The notes beneath the pieces are model-generated. The model had not been told where the DNA came from and made no database searches. It was given only the letters and a program-made list of their open reading frames with translations. Position numbers and translations under genes: made by a program. Positions 16,736-26,689 of a stretch of 47,653 nucleotides of DNA are shown in pieces (position 1 is the stretch's first letter; each line of letters opens with the position of its first letter). This DNA is from RGIG8709 sp045537065. GTDB taxonomy: Bacteria; Bacillota; Clostridia; Monoglobales; Monoglobaceae. Location: assembly GCA_045537065.1 (NCBI GenBank), contig JAZSOT010000042.1, positions 1 through 47,653 on the forward strand, written 5' to 3'.

Positions 16736-19384
16736 ATGAAAGCAAATATACCTGAAAATCTTGACAGCTACACACCCATGATGAAACAATATTTTTTAAC
16801 AAAAAGATTGTATCCCGATTGTATCCTGATGTATAGATTAGGGGATTTCTATGAAATGTTTTTTGAAGATGCAAAAATTGCATCAAGAGTTCTTGAAATT
16901 GCCCTGACCGGAAGAGATTGCGGGAAAGGGAACAAGGCTCCTATGTGTGGAGTTCCTTTTCATGCAGTGGACAGCTATATTGCAAAGCTTGTGGAAAATG
17001 GGTATTCTGTGGCAATTTGCGAGCAGATGCAGGACCCGAAAGAGGTTAAGGCGGGGGATATTGTAAAAAGAGATGTTATCCGTGTGGTTACTCCGGGAAC
17101 CATACTTGATTCTGCTGCCCTTGACGATAAGGTTAATAACTATATCTGCTCTATATATCTGGAGGGGGAAAATGCAGGTATTTCATTTTCTGATTTATCA
17201 ACAGGTGAGGTAACGGTTAATCAATTTTCCCATAAGAATGTTAAAAGCTATATTTTAAACGAAATGAGCAAGTTCACCCCCAAGGAAGTGTTAGTGAATG
17301 ACGGGGTTTATGAAGATGAGGAGCTTTGCGATATTATAAAAAACAGATTTGATGCGGTTGTGCATCTTATGTTCAGCGGAAGCTTTGAATTTGAAAAAAG
17401 CAAAGAAAAGGCAATGGAAAGATTTCCAAACGATATTGATGATGAAAAGGCAACAGAAAAAAGATATGCCGTTATGAGCCTTGGGGCGCTTCTTGGATAT
17501 CTATATAACACCCAGAAAAATGAGCTTTCAAACCTCAATGACCTTGAGGTTAAGGAAAATGAAAAATATATGGGGCTTGACAGATATACTATAAGAAATC
17601 TTGAGCTTCTTGAAACTATGAGGGACAAGAAAGCAAACGGCAGTCTTCTTCATATTCTTAATGACACGAAAACATCAATGGGAAGCAGGCTCCTTAGAAA
17701 ATGGATAGTTAATCCTCTTATAAGCTGCGGAACAATCCGAAACAGACATCTTTCTGTGGGAGAGCTTTTTGATAAGCCAATCCTAAGAGCAGAAATAAGA
17801 GAATGTTTAAAATCTGTTCAGGATATTGAAAGAATAATATCAAGAGTTATATATAAAACTGCAAAATGTAAGGACCTTACGGCTATTTCGTATTCTCTTG
17901 AACCTCTTCCAAAACTGAAAGAGCTTCTTTCTGAATGTTCATCGGGAATTTTATCCGATATATACGAAAGCTTTGATACTCTTTCGGATGTGAGAAAGCT
18001 TATCTTTGAGTCTATAAAGGAAAATGCCCCTGTATCCTTAAGAGAGGGAGACATAATAAAAGATGGTTACAGCGAAGAGGTTGACAGAAGAAGAGACGTT
18101 ATGGCAAATGGGAAAAAATGGATAAATGAAATTGCAGATGCTGAAAAAGAGAAAAATAATCTTAAATTTGCAAAGGTTGGCTATAACAGAGTTTTTGGAT
18201 ATTTTCTTGAGGTCAGCAAACTGAATGCAGATGATGTTCCCGATTATTTTATAAGAAAGCAAACCCTTTCAAATTGTGAAAGATACATAACAGAGGAAAT
18301 CAAAAAGATAGAAGAAGAGGTTGTTGAGGCAGAAAGCCAGATAGTTGACCTTGAATATAACATGTTCTGCGAAATAAGAGACAAGGTGTCGGCACAGTAC
18401 GAAAGAATAAAGAAAACTGCGGAATATATTTCGGTTATAGATGTCCTTTGTTCCTTTGCGGAAAAAGCCGAGAAAAACGGTTATGTTATGCCTGATGTGA
18501 ATATGGGCAGTGAAATAAGTATTAAAAACGGCAGGCATCCTGTGGTTGAGAAGCTTAATTCGGGGAATATATTTATTCCAAACGACACAGAGCTTAATTC
18601 AGGAGATAACAGAATTTCTGTTATAACAGGTCCCAATATGGCAGGTAAGTCAACCTATATGAGACAGGTGGCTCTTATTACTCTTATGGCACAGATAGGA
18701 AGCTTTGTTCCTTGCGAAAGTGCGACTATAAGTGTTGTGGATAATATCTTCACAAGAGTGGGGGCATCTGATGATTTGTCAACGGGACAGAGCACCTTTA
18801 TGGTAGAAATGAATGAGGTTGCATTTATTCTCGATAATGCAACAGAAAAGAGTCTTATAATCCTTGATGAAATTGGCAGAGGGACAAGCACTTACGACGG
18901 GCTGAGCATTGCGTGGTCGGTTGTTGAATATATTGCAAACCCCAAAAAGTGCGGGGCAAAAACTCTTTTTGCAACACACTATCACGAGCTAACAGAACTT
19001 GAAGAGAAAATTGACGGGGTTAAAAATTTCTGTATTGCAGTAAAGAAAAGCGGAGACACCGTAAACTTCCTCAGAAAGATTATAAGAGGCGGTGCAGACG
19101 GTAGCTATGGTATAGAGGTTGCAGCTTTGGCAGGAGTTAAAAAAGAGGTAACAAAAAGAGCAAAAGAAATATTGGCTGCTCTTGAACTTCGAGACGGAGA
19201 AAGACCGCCCGAAAACAAAAAACTTCCCAAAACACAGCCTAAGGAAGATTTTGGAATGGGTCTTCTTGATTTGGCAGAGGATGAAGTTGTAACAGAGATA
19301 AAATCTCTTGACCTTGATAAGATGACGCCTGTTGAGGCACTTACAAAGCTTTATGATTTAAAAGCGAAAGCTATGAATAAATAG
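16736..19384 (+). CDS. mutS: DNA mismatch repair protein MutS
   Basis: An 882-aa mismatch-recognition ATPase. The mismatch-binding motif GDFYEMF is near residue 38, Walker A GPNMAGKST is at 632-640, and DEIGRGTSTYDGLSIAWSVVE and the helical FATHYHEL follow. The C-terminal KMTPVEALTKLYDLK resembles the dimerisation/beta-clamp end. ATG at 16736 is chosen over TTG at 16730 because AAGGGGA lies 7 nt upstream and MKANIPENLD is a normal N-terminus. Followed 9 bp later by mutL. Confidence 0.97.
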   Translation: MKANIPENLDSYTPMMKQYFLTKRLYPDCILMYRLGDFYEMFFEDAKIASRVLEIALTGRDCGKGNKAPMCGVPFHAVDSYIAKLVENGYSVAICEQMQDPKEVKAGDIVKRDVIRVVTPGTILDSAALDDKVNNYICSIYLEGENAGISFSDLSTGEVTVNQFSHKNVKSYILNEMSKFTPKEVLVNDGVYEDEELCDIIKNRFDAVVHLMFSGSFEFEKSKEKAMERFPNDIDDEKATEKRYAVMSLGALLGYLYNTQKNELSNLNDLEVKENEKYMGLDRYTIRNLELLETMRDKKANGSLLHILNDTKTSMGSRLLRKWIVNPLISCGTIRNRHLSVGELFDKPILRAEIRECLKSVQDIERIISRVIYKTAKCKDLTAISYSLEPLPKLKELLSECSSGILSDIYESFDTLSDVRKLIFESIKENAPVSLREGDIIKDGYSEEVDRRRDVMANGKKWINEIADAEKEKNNLKFAKVGYNRVFGYFLEVSKLNADDVPDYFIRKQTLSNCERYITEEIKKIEEEVVEAESQIVDLEYNMFCEIRDKVSAQYERIKKTAEYISVIDVLCSFAEKAEKNGYVMPDVNMGSEISIKNGRHPVVEKLNSGNIFIPNDTELNSGDNRISVITGPNMAGKSTYMRQVALITLMAQIGSFVPCESATISVVDNIFTRVGASDDLSTGQSTFMVEMNEVAFILDNATEKSLIILDEIGRGTSTYDGLSIAWSVVEYIANPKKCGAKTLFATHYHELTELEEKIDGVKNFCIAVKKSGDTVNFLRKIIRGGADGSYGIEVAALAGVKKEVTKRAKEILAALELRDGERPPENKKLPKTQPKEDFGMGLLDLAEDEVVTEIKSLDLDKMTPVEALTKLYDLKAKAMNK

Positions 19385-19393
19385 GAGAATAAT

Positions 19394-21283
19394 ATGGCGG
19401 ACATAAGAGTTTTGCCGCAAAGTGTTGCGGATAAGATTGCAGCGGGGGAAGTTTGTGAAAGACCATCTTCTGTGTGCAAGGAACTTGTTGAAAACTCAAT
19501 AGATGCAGGAGCGGATAAGATTTCCGTTGAGATAAAATCAGGGGGAATAAAATATATCCGTGTAACTGATAACGGATGCGGTATTTCAAAAGAATTTGCA
19601 GAAACCGCATTTCTTCGCCATGCAACAAGCAAGCTAACTGAAATTGATGACCTTGAAAGCCTTTCAACAATGGGCTTTCGCGGGGAGGCTCTTGCAAGCA
19701 TCACGGCAGTTGCAAGAGTGGAGCTTATAACAAAAACAAAGGATGAGGAAATGGGAACTCACCTTGTTATTGAGGGCGGAATAAAAAAAGAAAAGGATGA
19801 AATTGTCTGCAACGAAGGAACAACTATGGTTGTTGAGGATTTGTTTAAAAACGTTCCAGCCAGAATGAAATTTATGAAAAAGGATATGACAGAGGCGGGC
19901 TATGTGGCGGATACCTTATCTCGAATCGCCCTTGCAAAGCCCTCTGTTTCAATCGAACTGATTTCCGACGGAAAAACCGTTTTTAAAACAACGGGGGACG
20001 GAAATATTAAGAATGCAGTGCTTAAGATTTATGGTGTTGAATGTGCAAAATCACTTTTAGAGGTGGACTTTGAGCAAAATGGTGTGAAAGTTAGGGGTGT
20101 TATTGGAAAACCTGAAATTTCAAGAGGAAACAGAACAAGACAAACCCTTTTCGTTAATGAAAGATATATAAAAAACCATGTTGTTTCAAAGATAGTGGAG
20201 GAAGCCTATAAAAATTCTATAATGACGGAAAGATTTCCGTTTTTCGTTCTTGGAATTACCATATCTCCAAAGCTTGTGGATGTTAATGTGCACCCTGCCA
20301 AAACCGAGGTTAAGTTTGCTTATGAAAAAGAGGTTTATGATGCGGTTTATTATGGTGTGAAAAATGCCCTTTTCAGGGAAGATGAAAAACCAAAGTTAAA
20401 TAAGGAGCTTACATTTGAGAAAAAACCGACGGAAGATTTTTCAAGTCCTGTGCAGATGTCAATGAGCTTTGCTCCCCAAAAGGAAAATGTGTTAAGGGAT
20501 GTTGAAAAAACAGAGCCTGTATTCATTCCTGTCCAGAGTATAAAGCAGGAAACTTTGGATATTGATATGAAGAAGTTCACAGAAAAATATCTTGAATACA
20601 CAATTCCGCCAAAGGATTTAAACGAAAAACAGGAAGAGAAAATTAAGGAAGAAATTAAAGAGCAGGAAATTGTTCAGGAAATAAAAATCGAAGAAGAAAA
20701 GATATCGAGAAAAATTATCGGTCAGCTTTTTGATACATATATTCTGTATCAGCAAGGAGAAGAAGCATATCTTGTTGACCAGCATGCAGCACATGAGAGA
20801 ATGAGATTTGAAATGCTTCTTAAACAAAGAGAAGAAAAGGTGAGCTTTTCTCAGGGACTATTAGTTCCTGTAGTGCTTGACCTTGACCCTGCAGAAAGGG
20901 GATTGCTTGCTGGAAATATGGAGTTTTTCAGGGAATATGGATTTGAAATTGAGGATTTTGGTAAGGGAAGCTTTATTGTCCGCTCAACACCTGTTATTGG
21001 TTCGGATAAAGAAATTATTTCGCTTGTTTTTGAAATTCTTGAAATTTTAAAGGGAAATAAAAGAGGCGGAATAATGTCGCTTGAGGAGAGGACTCTTGAT
21101 ACTATTGCCTGCAAATATGCTATAAAGGCAAATAAAAAGTTATCCCATCAGGAAATGGAAGACCTTTTGTCAGGGCTTGATGAACTTTTAGAGAAAGGAA
21201 TAACCACCTGCCCTCACGGAAGACCGATAAAAGTTTCCCTTTCTAAATATGAACTTGAAAAAATGTTTAAGAGAGTGGTATAG
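19394..21283 (+). CDS. mutL: DNA mismatch repair protein MutL (endonuclease-type)
   Basis: A 629-aa GHKL ATPase. N-terminal motifs: IAAGEVCERPSSVCKELVENSIDAGA, DNGCGI and GFRGEALASI. A Lys/Glu-rich linker covers about 330-435. The C-terminal domain has the metal-binding endonuclease motif DQHAAHERMRFE beginning at residue 462 and the zinc-site motif CPHGRPI near the end, both typical of MutL from organisms without MutH. SD AGGAG. Coupled to mutS and miaA. Confidence 0.97.
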   Translation: MADIRVLPQSVADKIAAGEVCERPSSVCKELVENSIDAGADKISVEIKSGGIKYIRVTDNGCGISKEFAETAFLRHATSKLTEIDDLESLSTMGFRGEALASITAVARVELITKTKDEEMGTHLVIEGGIKKEKDEIVCNEGTTMVVEDLFKNVPARMKFMKKDMTEAGYVADTLSRIALAKPSVSIELISDGKTVFKTTGDGNIKNAVLKIYGVECAKSLLEVDFEQNGVKVRGVIGKPEISRGNRTRQTLFVNERYIKNHVVSKIVEEAYKNSIMTERFPFFVLGITISPKLVDVNVHPAKTEVKFAYEKEVYDAVYYGVKNALFREDEKPKLNKELTFEKKPTEDFSSPVQMSMSFAPQKENVLRDVEKTEPVFIPVQSIKQETLDIDMKKFTEKYLEYTIPPKDLNEKQEEKIKEEIKEQEIVQEIKIEEEKISRKIIGQLFDTYILYQQGEEAYLVDQHAAHERMRFEMLLKQREEKVSFSQGLLVPVVLDLDPAERGLLAGNMEFFREYGFEIEDFGKGSFIVRSTPVIGSDKEIISLVFEILEILKGNKRGGIMSLEERTLDTIACKYAIKANKKLSHQEMEDLLSGLDELLEKGITTCPHGRPIKVSLSKYELEKMFKRVV

Positions 21284-21286
21284 ATA

Positions 21287-22228
21287 ATGGCAACAGGAAA
21301 AATAATTGCTGTCACAGGACCGACCGCATCGGGAAAAACAAAGCTTTCTATTGAAATTGCAAAAAAGTTCGGGGGAGAAATTGTCTCCTGCGATTCAATG
21401 CAGGTTTATAAATATATGGATATAGGCACAGCAAAGGTAACGGAGTCTGAAAAAGAGGGCATCGTTCATCATATGCTTGATATTGTGTCTCCAATGGAAA
21501 ACTATAATGTGGTTAGCTTTAAAAAAGATGCAGAGTTTGTTATAGATGATATATTAAAAAGAGGAAAACTCCCTGTTTTAGTCGGCGGAACAGGTCTTTA
21601 TATGGACAGCGTGCTAAACAATGTTAAGTTCACAGAAAGCGAAACTAATGAAAGTGTCAGGGAGGAGCTTTCAAAGCTTGCAGAAGAAAAAGGGAATGAA
21701 TTTGTTCACAATATGCTGAAAGAGATTGACCCTGAATCGGCAGAAAAAATTCACCCAAATAATGTGAGAAGAGTTATAAGAGCGATTGAAATATATAAAA
21801 CCACGGGAAAAACAATGACTCAAGCAAATTTAGAGTCAAAGGTTCCCGAAAAATATGAATCCCTTATTTTTGGTCTTTGCTGGGACAGAGAGGTTTTGAA
21901 TGAGAGAATTAATCTCCGTGTTAACAAAATGATGGAAGATGGACTTCTAAGCGAGGTTGAAAATCTTAGAAAGCTTGGTATGGAAAAAAGTATGACCTCT
22001 ATGCAGGCAATAGGCTATAAGGAAATCTTTGAATATTTTGACGGAGATTTGAGTCTTGAAGAAGCCGTAGAGAAAATTAAGCTTGAAAGCAGAAAATATG
22101 CAAAAAGACAAATGACGTGGCTTAGAAGAAACGAGAAAATCAACTGGTTAATATTACAGAATGATTACAATTTGAATAAAATTTATGAACAGTGTTTTAC
22201 ATTGATAAAAAAGTTTGGTATAATTTAA
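21287..22228 (+). CDS. miaA: tRNA dimethylallyltransferase
   Basis: A 313-aa prenyltransferase making i6A37 in tRNAs that read UNN codons. P-loop GPTASGKT at residues 11-18, SCDSMQVYKYMDIGTAKV, GGTGLYMDSV and the C-terminal RKYAKRQMTWLRR. The start lies 3 nt after the mutL stop with no strong SD, so translation is probably coupled. It supplies the substrate for MiaB in the same block. Confidence 0.95.
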   Translation: MATGKIIAVTGPTASGKTKLSIEIAKKFGGEIVSCDSMQVYKYMDIGTAKVTESEKEGIVHHMLDIVSPMENYNVVSFKKDAEFVIDDILKRGKLPVLVGGTGLYMDSVLNNVKFTESETNESVREELSKLAEEKGNEFVHNMLKEIDPESAEKIHPNNVRRVIRAIEIYKTTGKTMTQANLESKVPEKYESLIFGLCWDREVLNERINLRVNKMMEDGLLSEVENLRKLGMEKSMTSMQAIGYKEIFEYFDGDLSLEEAVEKIKLESRKYAKRQMTWLRRNEKINWLILQNDYNLNKIYEQCFTLIKKFGII

Positions 22229-22245
22229 GGAGATAAAGGGTTAAA

Positions 22246-23505
22246 ATGGCGAAAGAGACAGCAAAAAAAAGAAATAAGAAAAAAGGCGGTTGGTTTTATG
22301 TAATCGCCCTTGTTGTGTTTGTTGCTGTTTATTTATCAGTAAGCTTTTTACTTAGTCTCAGGAACACATATTCAACAGTTGTTGTGAAAAAAGGCGAGCT
22401 TGAGGATTTTATCCTTGCAGAGGGATATGTGTTCAAAAATTCAACCATTATCTATGCGGGAAAGGAAGGGTATATAGACTGCCTTAAGGAAGATGAAGAA
22501 AAGGTTAAAATAGGCGAGGCGATAGTTGCTCTTTATAACGAGCAGGTTAATTCGGAGCTTAAAGGACAGATAATATCAGTTGAAGAAAAAATAGAATCTC
22601 TTGAAAAAACCATAAAATATAAAAGCTCGTCGGATGGTGATCTTGCAAAAACGGAGCAGAGTATATCCGATAAAATGAAATCTATCGGAGCCTTGTCGGA
22701 TGCAAGAGATATAAAACAGATTTCACAGCTTAAAAAAGACGTTGTCGCTATGCTTCACGAAAGGAATGATATTTCGGGAGAAAGCGAAGAAAAAGAACTT
22801 GGGGAGCTTAAAAAACAGAGAGAGTCTCTTATGAACACCCTGAAAAGTCAGGCAGACATTATATATGCACAGGGAGCAGGGGTATTCACATCCTTTGTTG
22901 ACGGGGCAGAAGATGTTTTAAGTATAAAAAACATAGAAGAAAATAAGGTTGATAGAAAATATATAAAAAATTTAAAAAGCTTTAAATATAAAAACAAGGT
23001 TTCATCAAAGGTTGATGCAGGCGAACCTATCGGAAAGCTTGTTGATAATTATGTGTGGAACGTTGTTATGGAAGTTCCAAAAGCAGAAAGTGAGCTTATA
23101 AACGTTGGCGATGCAGTTAAAATCAGATTTACGGAGCTTGATGAGAATGCAGTAAGCGGAACGGTTCTAAAAATTTCTCCTGAGGAAGACGGAAAGGTTA
23201 TAGTTGTTGTTAAGTCAAATAAATATATAAACTCGGTGTATCAAACATCAAAAACTGAAGTTCAGCTTATAAAGAAAACATACACAGGAGTTAAAATTCC
23301 CCAGAAAGCTCTAAGAATTGTTGACGGGGAAAAGGGTATTTATGTTTCCAGAGGAAACCTTGCAAAGTTTATCCCTATAAATATAATTTATTCGGACAAG
23401 GACTGGGTTGTTGCAGAAGAGGGCACAGGTCAGGACGGCATAAAGATTTATGATCAGGTTATATTAAAGGGCAAGAATTTGTACGATAAGAAGGTAATCA
23501 AATGA
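22246..23505 (+). CDS. HlyD-like membrane-fusion/adaptor protein
   Basis: A 419-aa protein with a basic N-terminus and one membrane segment (about 16-38, YVIALVVFVAVYLSVSFLL), a barrel-hybrid/biotinyl-like segment (VVVKKGELEDFILAEGYV...), a coiled-coil arm (about 100-200) and a C-terminal beta-rich part. This is the architecture of HlyD-type adaptors, but no ABC transporter or other pump partner lies nearby. Its stop overlaps the yggS start (ATGA) in the division cluster, which suggests an envelope role. Exact function unknown. Confidence 0.7.
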   Translation: MAKETAKKRNKKKGGWFYVIALVVFVAVYLSVSFLLSLRNTYSTVVVKKGELEDFILAEGYVFKNSTIIYAGKEGYIDCLKEDEEKVKIGEAIVALYNEQVNSELKGQIISVEEKIESLEKTIKYKSSSDGDLAKTEQSISDKMKSIGALSDARDIKQISQLKKDVVAMLHERNDISGESEEKELGELKKQRESLMNTLKSQADIIYAQGAGVFTSFVDGAEDVLSIKNIEENKVDRKYIKNLKSFKYKNKVSSKVDAGEPIGKLVDNYVWNVVMEVPKAESELINVGDAVKIRFTELDENAVSGTVLKISPEEDGKVIVVVKSNKYINSVYQTSKTEVQLIKKTYTGVKIPQKALRIVDGEKGIYVSRGNLAKFIPINIIYSDKDWVVAEEGTGQDGIKIYDQVILKGKNLYDKKVIK

Positions 23506-24200
23506 GTTTCATAAAGGAAAATTTCAGCGAAGTCGTTGAGAGAATAGAAAAATCAGCAGAAAAAAGCGGACGAAAGTGCGAAGATGTCCGCCTTGTAACT
23601 GTTACAAAAACAATAGATACAGAGAGAATAAAGGAAGCCATTTCGGCAGGTGCAACTATTCTTGGAGAAAACCGTGTTCAGGAAATTCTTGAAAAATATG
23701 ATGAGCTTTCAGCCCTTGCTAAGTTTCATCTTATAGGCCACCTGCAGAAAAACAAGGTTAAATATATAATCGGAAAAGTGGAACTTATTCACTCGGTTGA
23801 AAGTCTTTCGCTTGCATCGGAGATTGACAAAAAAGCAAAAAAAGAAGGCATTGTTCAAAAAATTTTGATAGAGGTAAATGTTTCAGGAGAAGAGTCTAAG
23901 TTTGGTATTAAGCCTTGCGATGCAGAAGAATTTGTAAGAGAAGCGTCAAAATATGAAAATGTTAAAATTGAGGGACTTATGACGGTTGCCCCCTTTGATG
24001 CAAATGAAGACGAGCTGAGAGCGGTTTTTAAAGGCTTGAGGGAACTGGCAGAGAGAATTGACGGACTTAATATAGATAGAGTTTCTATGAAAGAACTTTC
24101 CATGGGTATGACAGGCGACTATGAGCTTGCTATTGAAGAGGGAGCAACAATGGTAAGAGTCGGAACGGGGATTTTCGGAAAAAGAGACTATTCAAAGTAG
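23502..24200 (+). CDS. YggS/YlmE family PLP-homeostasis protein
   Basis: A 232-aa single-domain PLP-binding barrel protein (PLPBP/COG0325). Marks: VTVTKTIDTERIKEAI with the PLP Lys, LGENRVQEILEKY, FHLIGHLQKNKVKYI, and SMGMTGDYELAIEEGATMVRVGTGIFG. It controls pyridoxal-phosphate levels rather than catalysing a reaction. It overlaps the HlyD-like gene by 4 nt and precedes sepF, the usual ylmE-sepF order in Bacillota. Confidence 0.93.
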   Translation: MSFIKENFSEVVERIEKSAEKSGRKCEDVRLVTVTKTIDTERIKEAISAGATILGENRVQEILEKYDELSALAKFHLIGHLQKNKVKYIIGKVELIHSVESLSLASEIDKKAKKEGIVQKILIEVNVSGEESKFGIKPCDAEEFVREASKYENVKIEGLMTVAPFDANEDELRAVFKGLRELAERIDGLNIDRVSMKELSMGMTGDYELAIEEGATMVRVGTGIFGKRDYSK

Positions 24201-24241
24201 AAAATTAATTAGAAAATATATATAGAGAAAGGTTGATATGT

Positions 24242-24712
24242 ATGAGTTTAATTAACAAGATGTTCAATATGATAGGTATTGAATTCGGAGGAGAAGAAGA
24301 GGAATTTGACGAAGAATTTTTAGACGATGCAAGAAAGGCAGAACCTGCAAAACCTTTTGTTCCGACACTTGATGATGATTATGCGGAATTTGGCGGAAAG
24401 AAGAATAAGGTTGTTAAAATCCACACAACAGCACAGCTTAAGCTTGTTGTTATCCAGCCTGAAAGCTTTGAAGAAGCAAAAGATATCGCAATTCACTTAA
24501 AGAGCAAGAAACCTGTTGTTATGAATCTTGAAATGGTGGACAGAGATGTTCAAAGAAGAATTGTTGATTTCTTGAGCGGTGCAGTTTTTGCTCTTGACGG
24601 AAATATTCAAAAGGTTTCAAACGGCATCTTCCTCATAGCTCCATATAACGTGGGAATTATGGGCGATTTTAAGGATGAACTTAGAAACAAGGGCATTTTC
24701 CCTCAAAACTAA
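24242..24712 (+). CDS. sepF: Cell division protein SepF
   Basis: A 156-aa FtsZ-binding division protein. The N-terminal MSLINKMFNMIG is the amphipathic membrane anchor; an acidic linker is followed by the SepF domain with VVIQPESFEEAKDIAIHLKSKKPVVMNLE and RRIVDFLSGAVFALDGNIQKVS. The ATG at 24242 is chosen over TTG at 24233 because it places the membrane anchor at the N-terminus; GAAAGG lies 9 nt upstream. The YggT/YlmG gene often found next is absent here. Confidence 0.93.
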   Translation: MSLINKMFNMIGIEFGGEEEEFDEEFLDDARKAEPAKPFVPTLDDDYAEFGGKKNKVVKIHTTAQLKLVVIQPESFEEAKDIAIHLKSKKPVVMNLEMVDRDVQRRIVDFLSGAVFALDGNIQKVSNGIFLIAPYNVGIMGDFKDELRNKGIFPQN

Positions 24713-24713
24713 T

Positions 24714-25472
24714 ATGAATTTTTCTATTGATGAAAAGCTTTTGCTGGCAAAGGCGGAAGATGTTGTCAGCCTTTCGGAAAAGCATTTTTCTCTCAAAAAC
24801 ACAGATTTTTTAACGCCAAATGAAGCAGGGCTTATAAGAAAAAATCCTCCGAGAGGATTTGAAAGCAGGCAGGAATTTTTTGGCGGGTATCCTGATGCGG
24901 AAAGGGTTATGTTTGTTTCTTATCCTGATTATTTTGAGGATTATGAAAAGGACGAGTTAATTTCCGTTATAAAGATAACAGGAAAGTTTATAGAAACTCT
25001 GAGCCACAGGGATTTTCTGGGAAGCGTACTGGGGCTTGGTGTGAAGAGGGAGAAAATAGGGGATATTTTAGTTTCGGATGATGAGACTCTTATTTTTCTG
25101 TCAGCTGATATTGCAAATTACATAAAAACGAGTCTTGGAAAAATCGGACGAGTGGGAGTAAAGTGCGAAACAATATCAACAAAAGATATAACTGTTCCCG
25201 AAAAAGAAACAAAGAAGATTACGGGAACTGTTCAAAGTGTGCGTTTTGATGCGGTTTTATCAACTGCCCTGCATCTTTCCAGAGGAAAGGTCAAGGAGCT
25301 TGTGGAAAGTGAAAAGGCATCAATAAACTGGGCTGTCTGTACCTCCTGTTCCCAAGGAATGAAAGAGGGAGACGTCTTTTCAGTGAGAGGCTTTGGCAGA
25401 TTTAAGCTTGAGAGTGCATCTCATATAACGAAAAAAGGAAGATACAGCCTTGAAATTTTAAAATATGTTTAA
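24714..25472 (+). CDS. ylmH: YlmH family RNA-binding (S4-domain) protein
   Basis: A 252-aa protein. The N-terminal YlmH domain includes FGGYPDAERVMFVSYPDYF and the middle part HRDFLGSVLGLGVKREKIGDIL; the C-terminal S4 RNA-binding domain is at about 182-240 (VRFDAVLSTALHLSRGKVKELVESEKASIN). YlmH binds the ribosome/tRNA and has been linked to rescue of stalled 50S-peptidyl-tRNA in Bacillus. The start lies one base after the sepF stop, so coupling is likely; the in-frame upstream ATG at 24675 falls inside sepF. Confidence 0.9.
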   Translation: MNFSIDEKLLLAKAEDVVSLSEKHFSLKNTDFLTPNEAGLIRKNPPRGFESRQEFFGGYPDAERVMFVSYPDYFEDYEKDELISVIKITGKFIETLSHRDFLGSVLGLGVKREKIGDILVSDDETLIFLSADIANYIKTSLGKIGRVGVKCETISTKDITVPEKETKKITGTVQSVRFDAVLSTALHLSRGKVKELVESEKASINWAVCTSCSQGMKEGDVFSVRGFGRFKLESASHITKKGRYSLEILKYV

Positions 25473-25500
25473 AATCAGTTTTTGAAAGGAAGATTAGATT

Positions 25501-26163
25501 ATGCTGACACCTATTGAAATAGAAAAGCACAGCTATAAAAAAGGTTTTCGCGGATATTCGCAAGATGAAGTTGACGAATTTATGCGGGTTGTTTGCGAGG
25601 ATTATGAAAAGCTTTATAAAGAAAACATTGTTTTAAGAGACAAGATAAATATATTGTCAAATGCCGTAAAACAGTATAAATCAATGGAAGAGACTCTTCA
25701 GAATGCCATAATAGTTGCACAGAGCACAGGGGAAGAGATAACAAAAAATGCCAGAGAAAAAGCCGATAATATAATAAGAGAGGCTGAAAACCAGGCAGGA
25801 AAAATCCTTAATGATGCAGGTAAGGAAGTAACCAAGGTTAGCTATGAATACGAAAAAATGAAGAGAAATGTTGAAGTTTTCAGAACAAAGATAATTTCTC
25901 TTTTAACATCACAGCTTGACATAGTTAAAGAATTTTCAACTCCTGAAAATGAAGAGGCGGGAGAGACAATAGAGAGTATGCCGGAGATTTCTAACGAGAC
26001 AGAAACAATGAGCGAAAAGAATGTTCAGGAAACTCTGAAAAAACTTGAAAGAGTGACAAAAGAGCTTCCAAAGCTTGTTCTTAATGAGAATGGAGAGTAT
26101 GTGGCTGCAGAAGAAACAGATGGCGGCAGTGCTGATGATTATGATGAAGAGCTTGGATTTTAG
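25501..26163 (+). CDS. divIVA: DivIVA domain-containing protein
   Basis: A 220-aa coiled-coil protein. The N-terminal MLTPIEIEKHSYKKGFRGYSQDEVDEF is the DivIVA membrane-curvature-binding module; a long coiled coil spans about 30-150 and the C-terminus is acidic. DivIVA marks division sites and poles and recruits partners. SD AAGGA. Its position after sepF-ylmH is the conserved order, and a terminator follows. Confidence 0.92.
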   Translation: MLTPIEIEKHSYKKGFRGYSQDEVDEFMRVVCEDYEKLYKENIVLRDKINILSNAVKQYKSMEETLQNAIIVAQSTGEEITKNAREKADNIIREAENQAGKILNDAGKEVTKVSYEYEKMKRNVEVFRTKIISLLTSQLDIVKEFSTPENEEAGETIESMPEISNETETMSEKNVQETLKKLERVTKELPKLVLNENGEYVAAEETDGGSADDYDEELGF

Positions 26164-26176
26164 GCTTTAAATTTGG

Positions 26177-26212
26177 GAGCTGTTGCAAAATATATTGCAC
26201 AGCTCTTTTTTT
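26177..26212 (+). terminator. Terminator after divIVA
   Basis: GAGCTGTTGCA/TGCACAGCTC stem with one bulge and a T7 run. It splits the division cluster from lspA-rluD; read-through is possible because lspA starts only 15 bp later and no separate promoter is evident. Confidence 0.65.
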
Positions 26213-26227
26213 AGGTAAGGGTATAAT

Positions 26228-26689
26228 ATGATATATTTAATTATTGGAATTTTTGGGATTATTTTAGACTTTGCGACAAAAAAGCTTGCGGCGGCGCACC
26301 TTAAAGGCGGAACCGAAGTTATATTGATAGAAAAAGTTTTCAAGCTTTCATATGTGGAAAATTTCGGTGCGGCATTCGGCATATTTCAGGATATGAGATA
26401 TGTTTTTATTGTGCTGACTGTTTTGATAGTCTTTTTCCTTTTTTGGCTTTTAAAGGATGCGAAAACAAAGAGCAGAATATTTAAAACGGGAATAACACTT
26501 ATGATAACAGGTGCGGTGGGCAATTTTATTGACAGAGTGTTTCTTGGATATGTGGTTGATTTTCTTGATTTTTATCTTATTGATTTCCCTGTTTTCAATG
26601 TTGCCGACTGCTTTGTTTGTGTAGGAGCAGGACTTCTTATAATTTATTATTTATTTTTTGACTGTGAGGGAAAAAAGGTAAATGAGTAA
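26228..26689 (+). CDS. lspA: Lipoprotein signal peptidase (signal peptidase II)
   Basis: A 153-aa membrane aspartic protease that cleaves prolipoproteins at the lipobox Cys. Four membrane helices; conserved VENFGAAFGIF, the catalytic pair in GNFIDRVFLGYVVDFLDF and FNVADCFVCVG. SD AAGGGT before the ATG. Overlaps rluD by 8 nt. A candidate substrate in this window is the lipoprotein at 42365-42790. Confidence 0.95.
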   Translation: MIYLIIGIFGIILDFATKKLAAAHLKGGTEVILIEKVFKLSYVENFGAAFGIFQDMRYVFIVLTVLIVFFLFWLLKDAKTKSRIFKTGITLMITGAVGNFIDRVFLGYVVDFLDFYLIDFPVFNVADCFVCVGAGLLIIYYLFFDCEGKKVNE

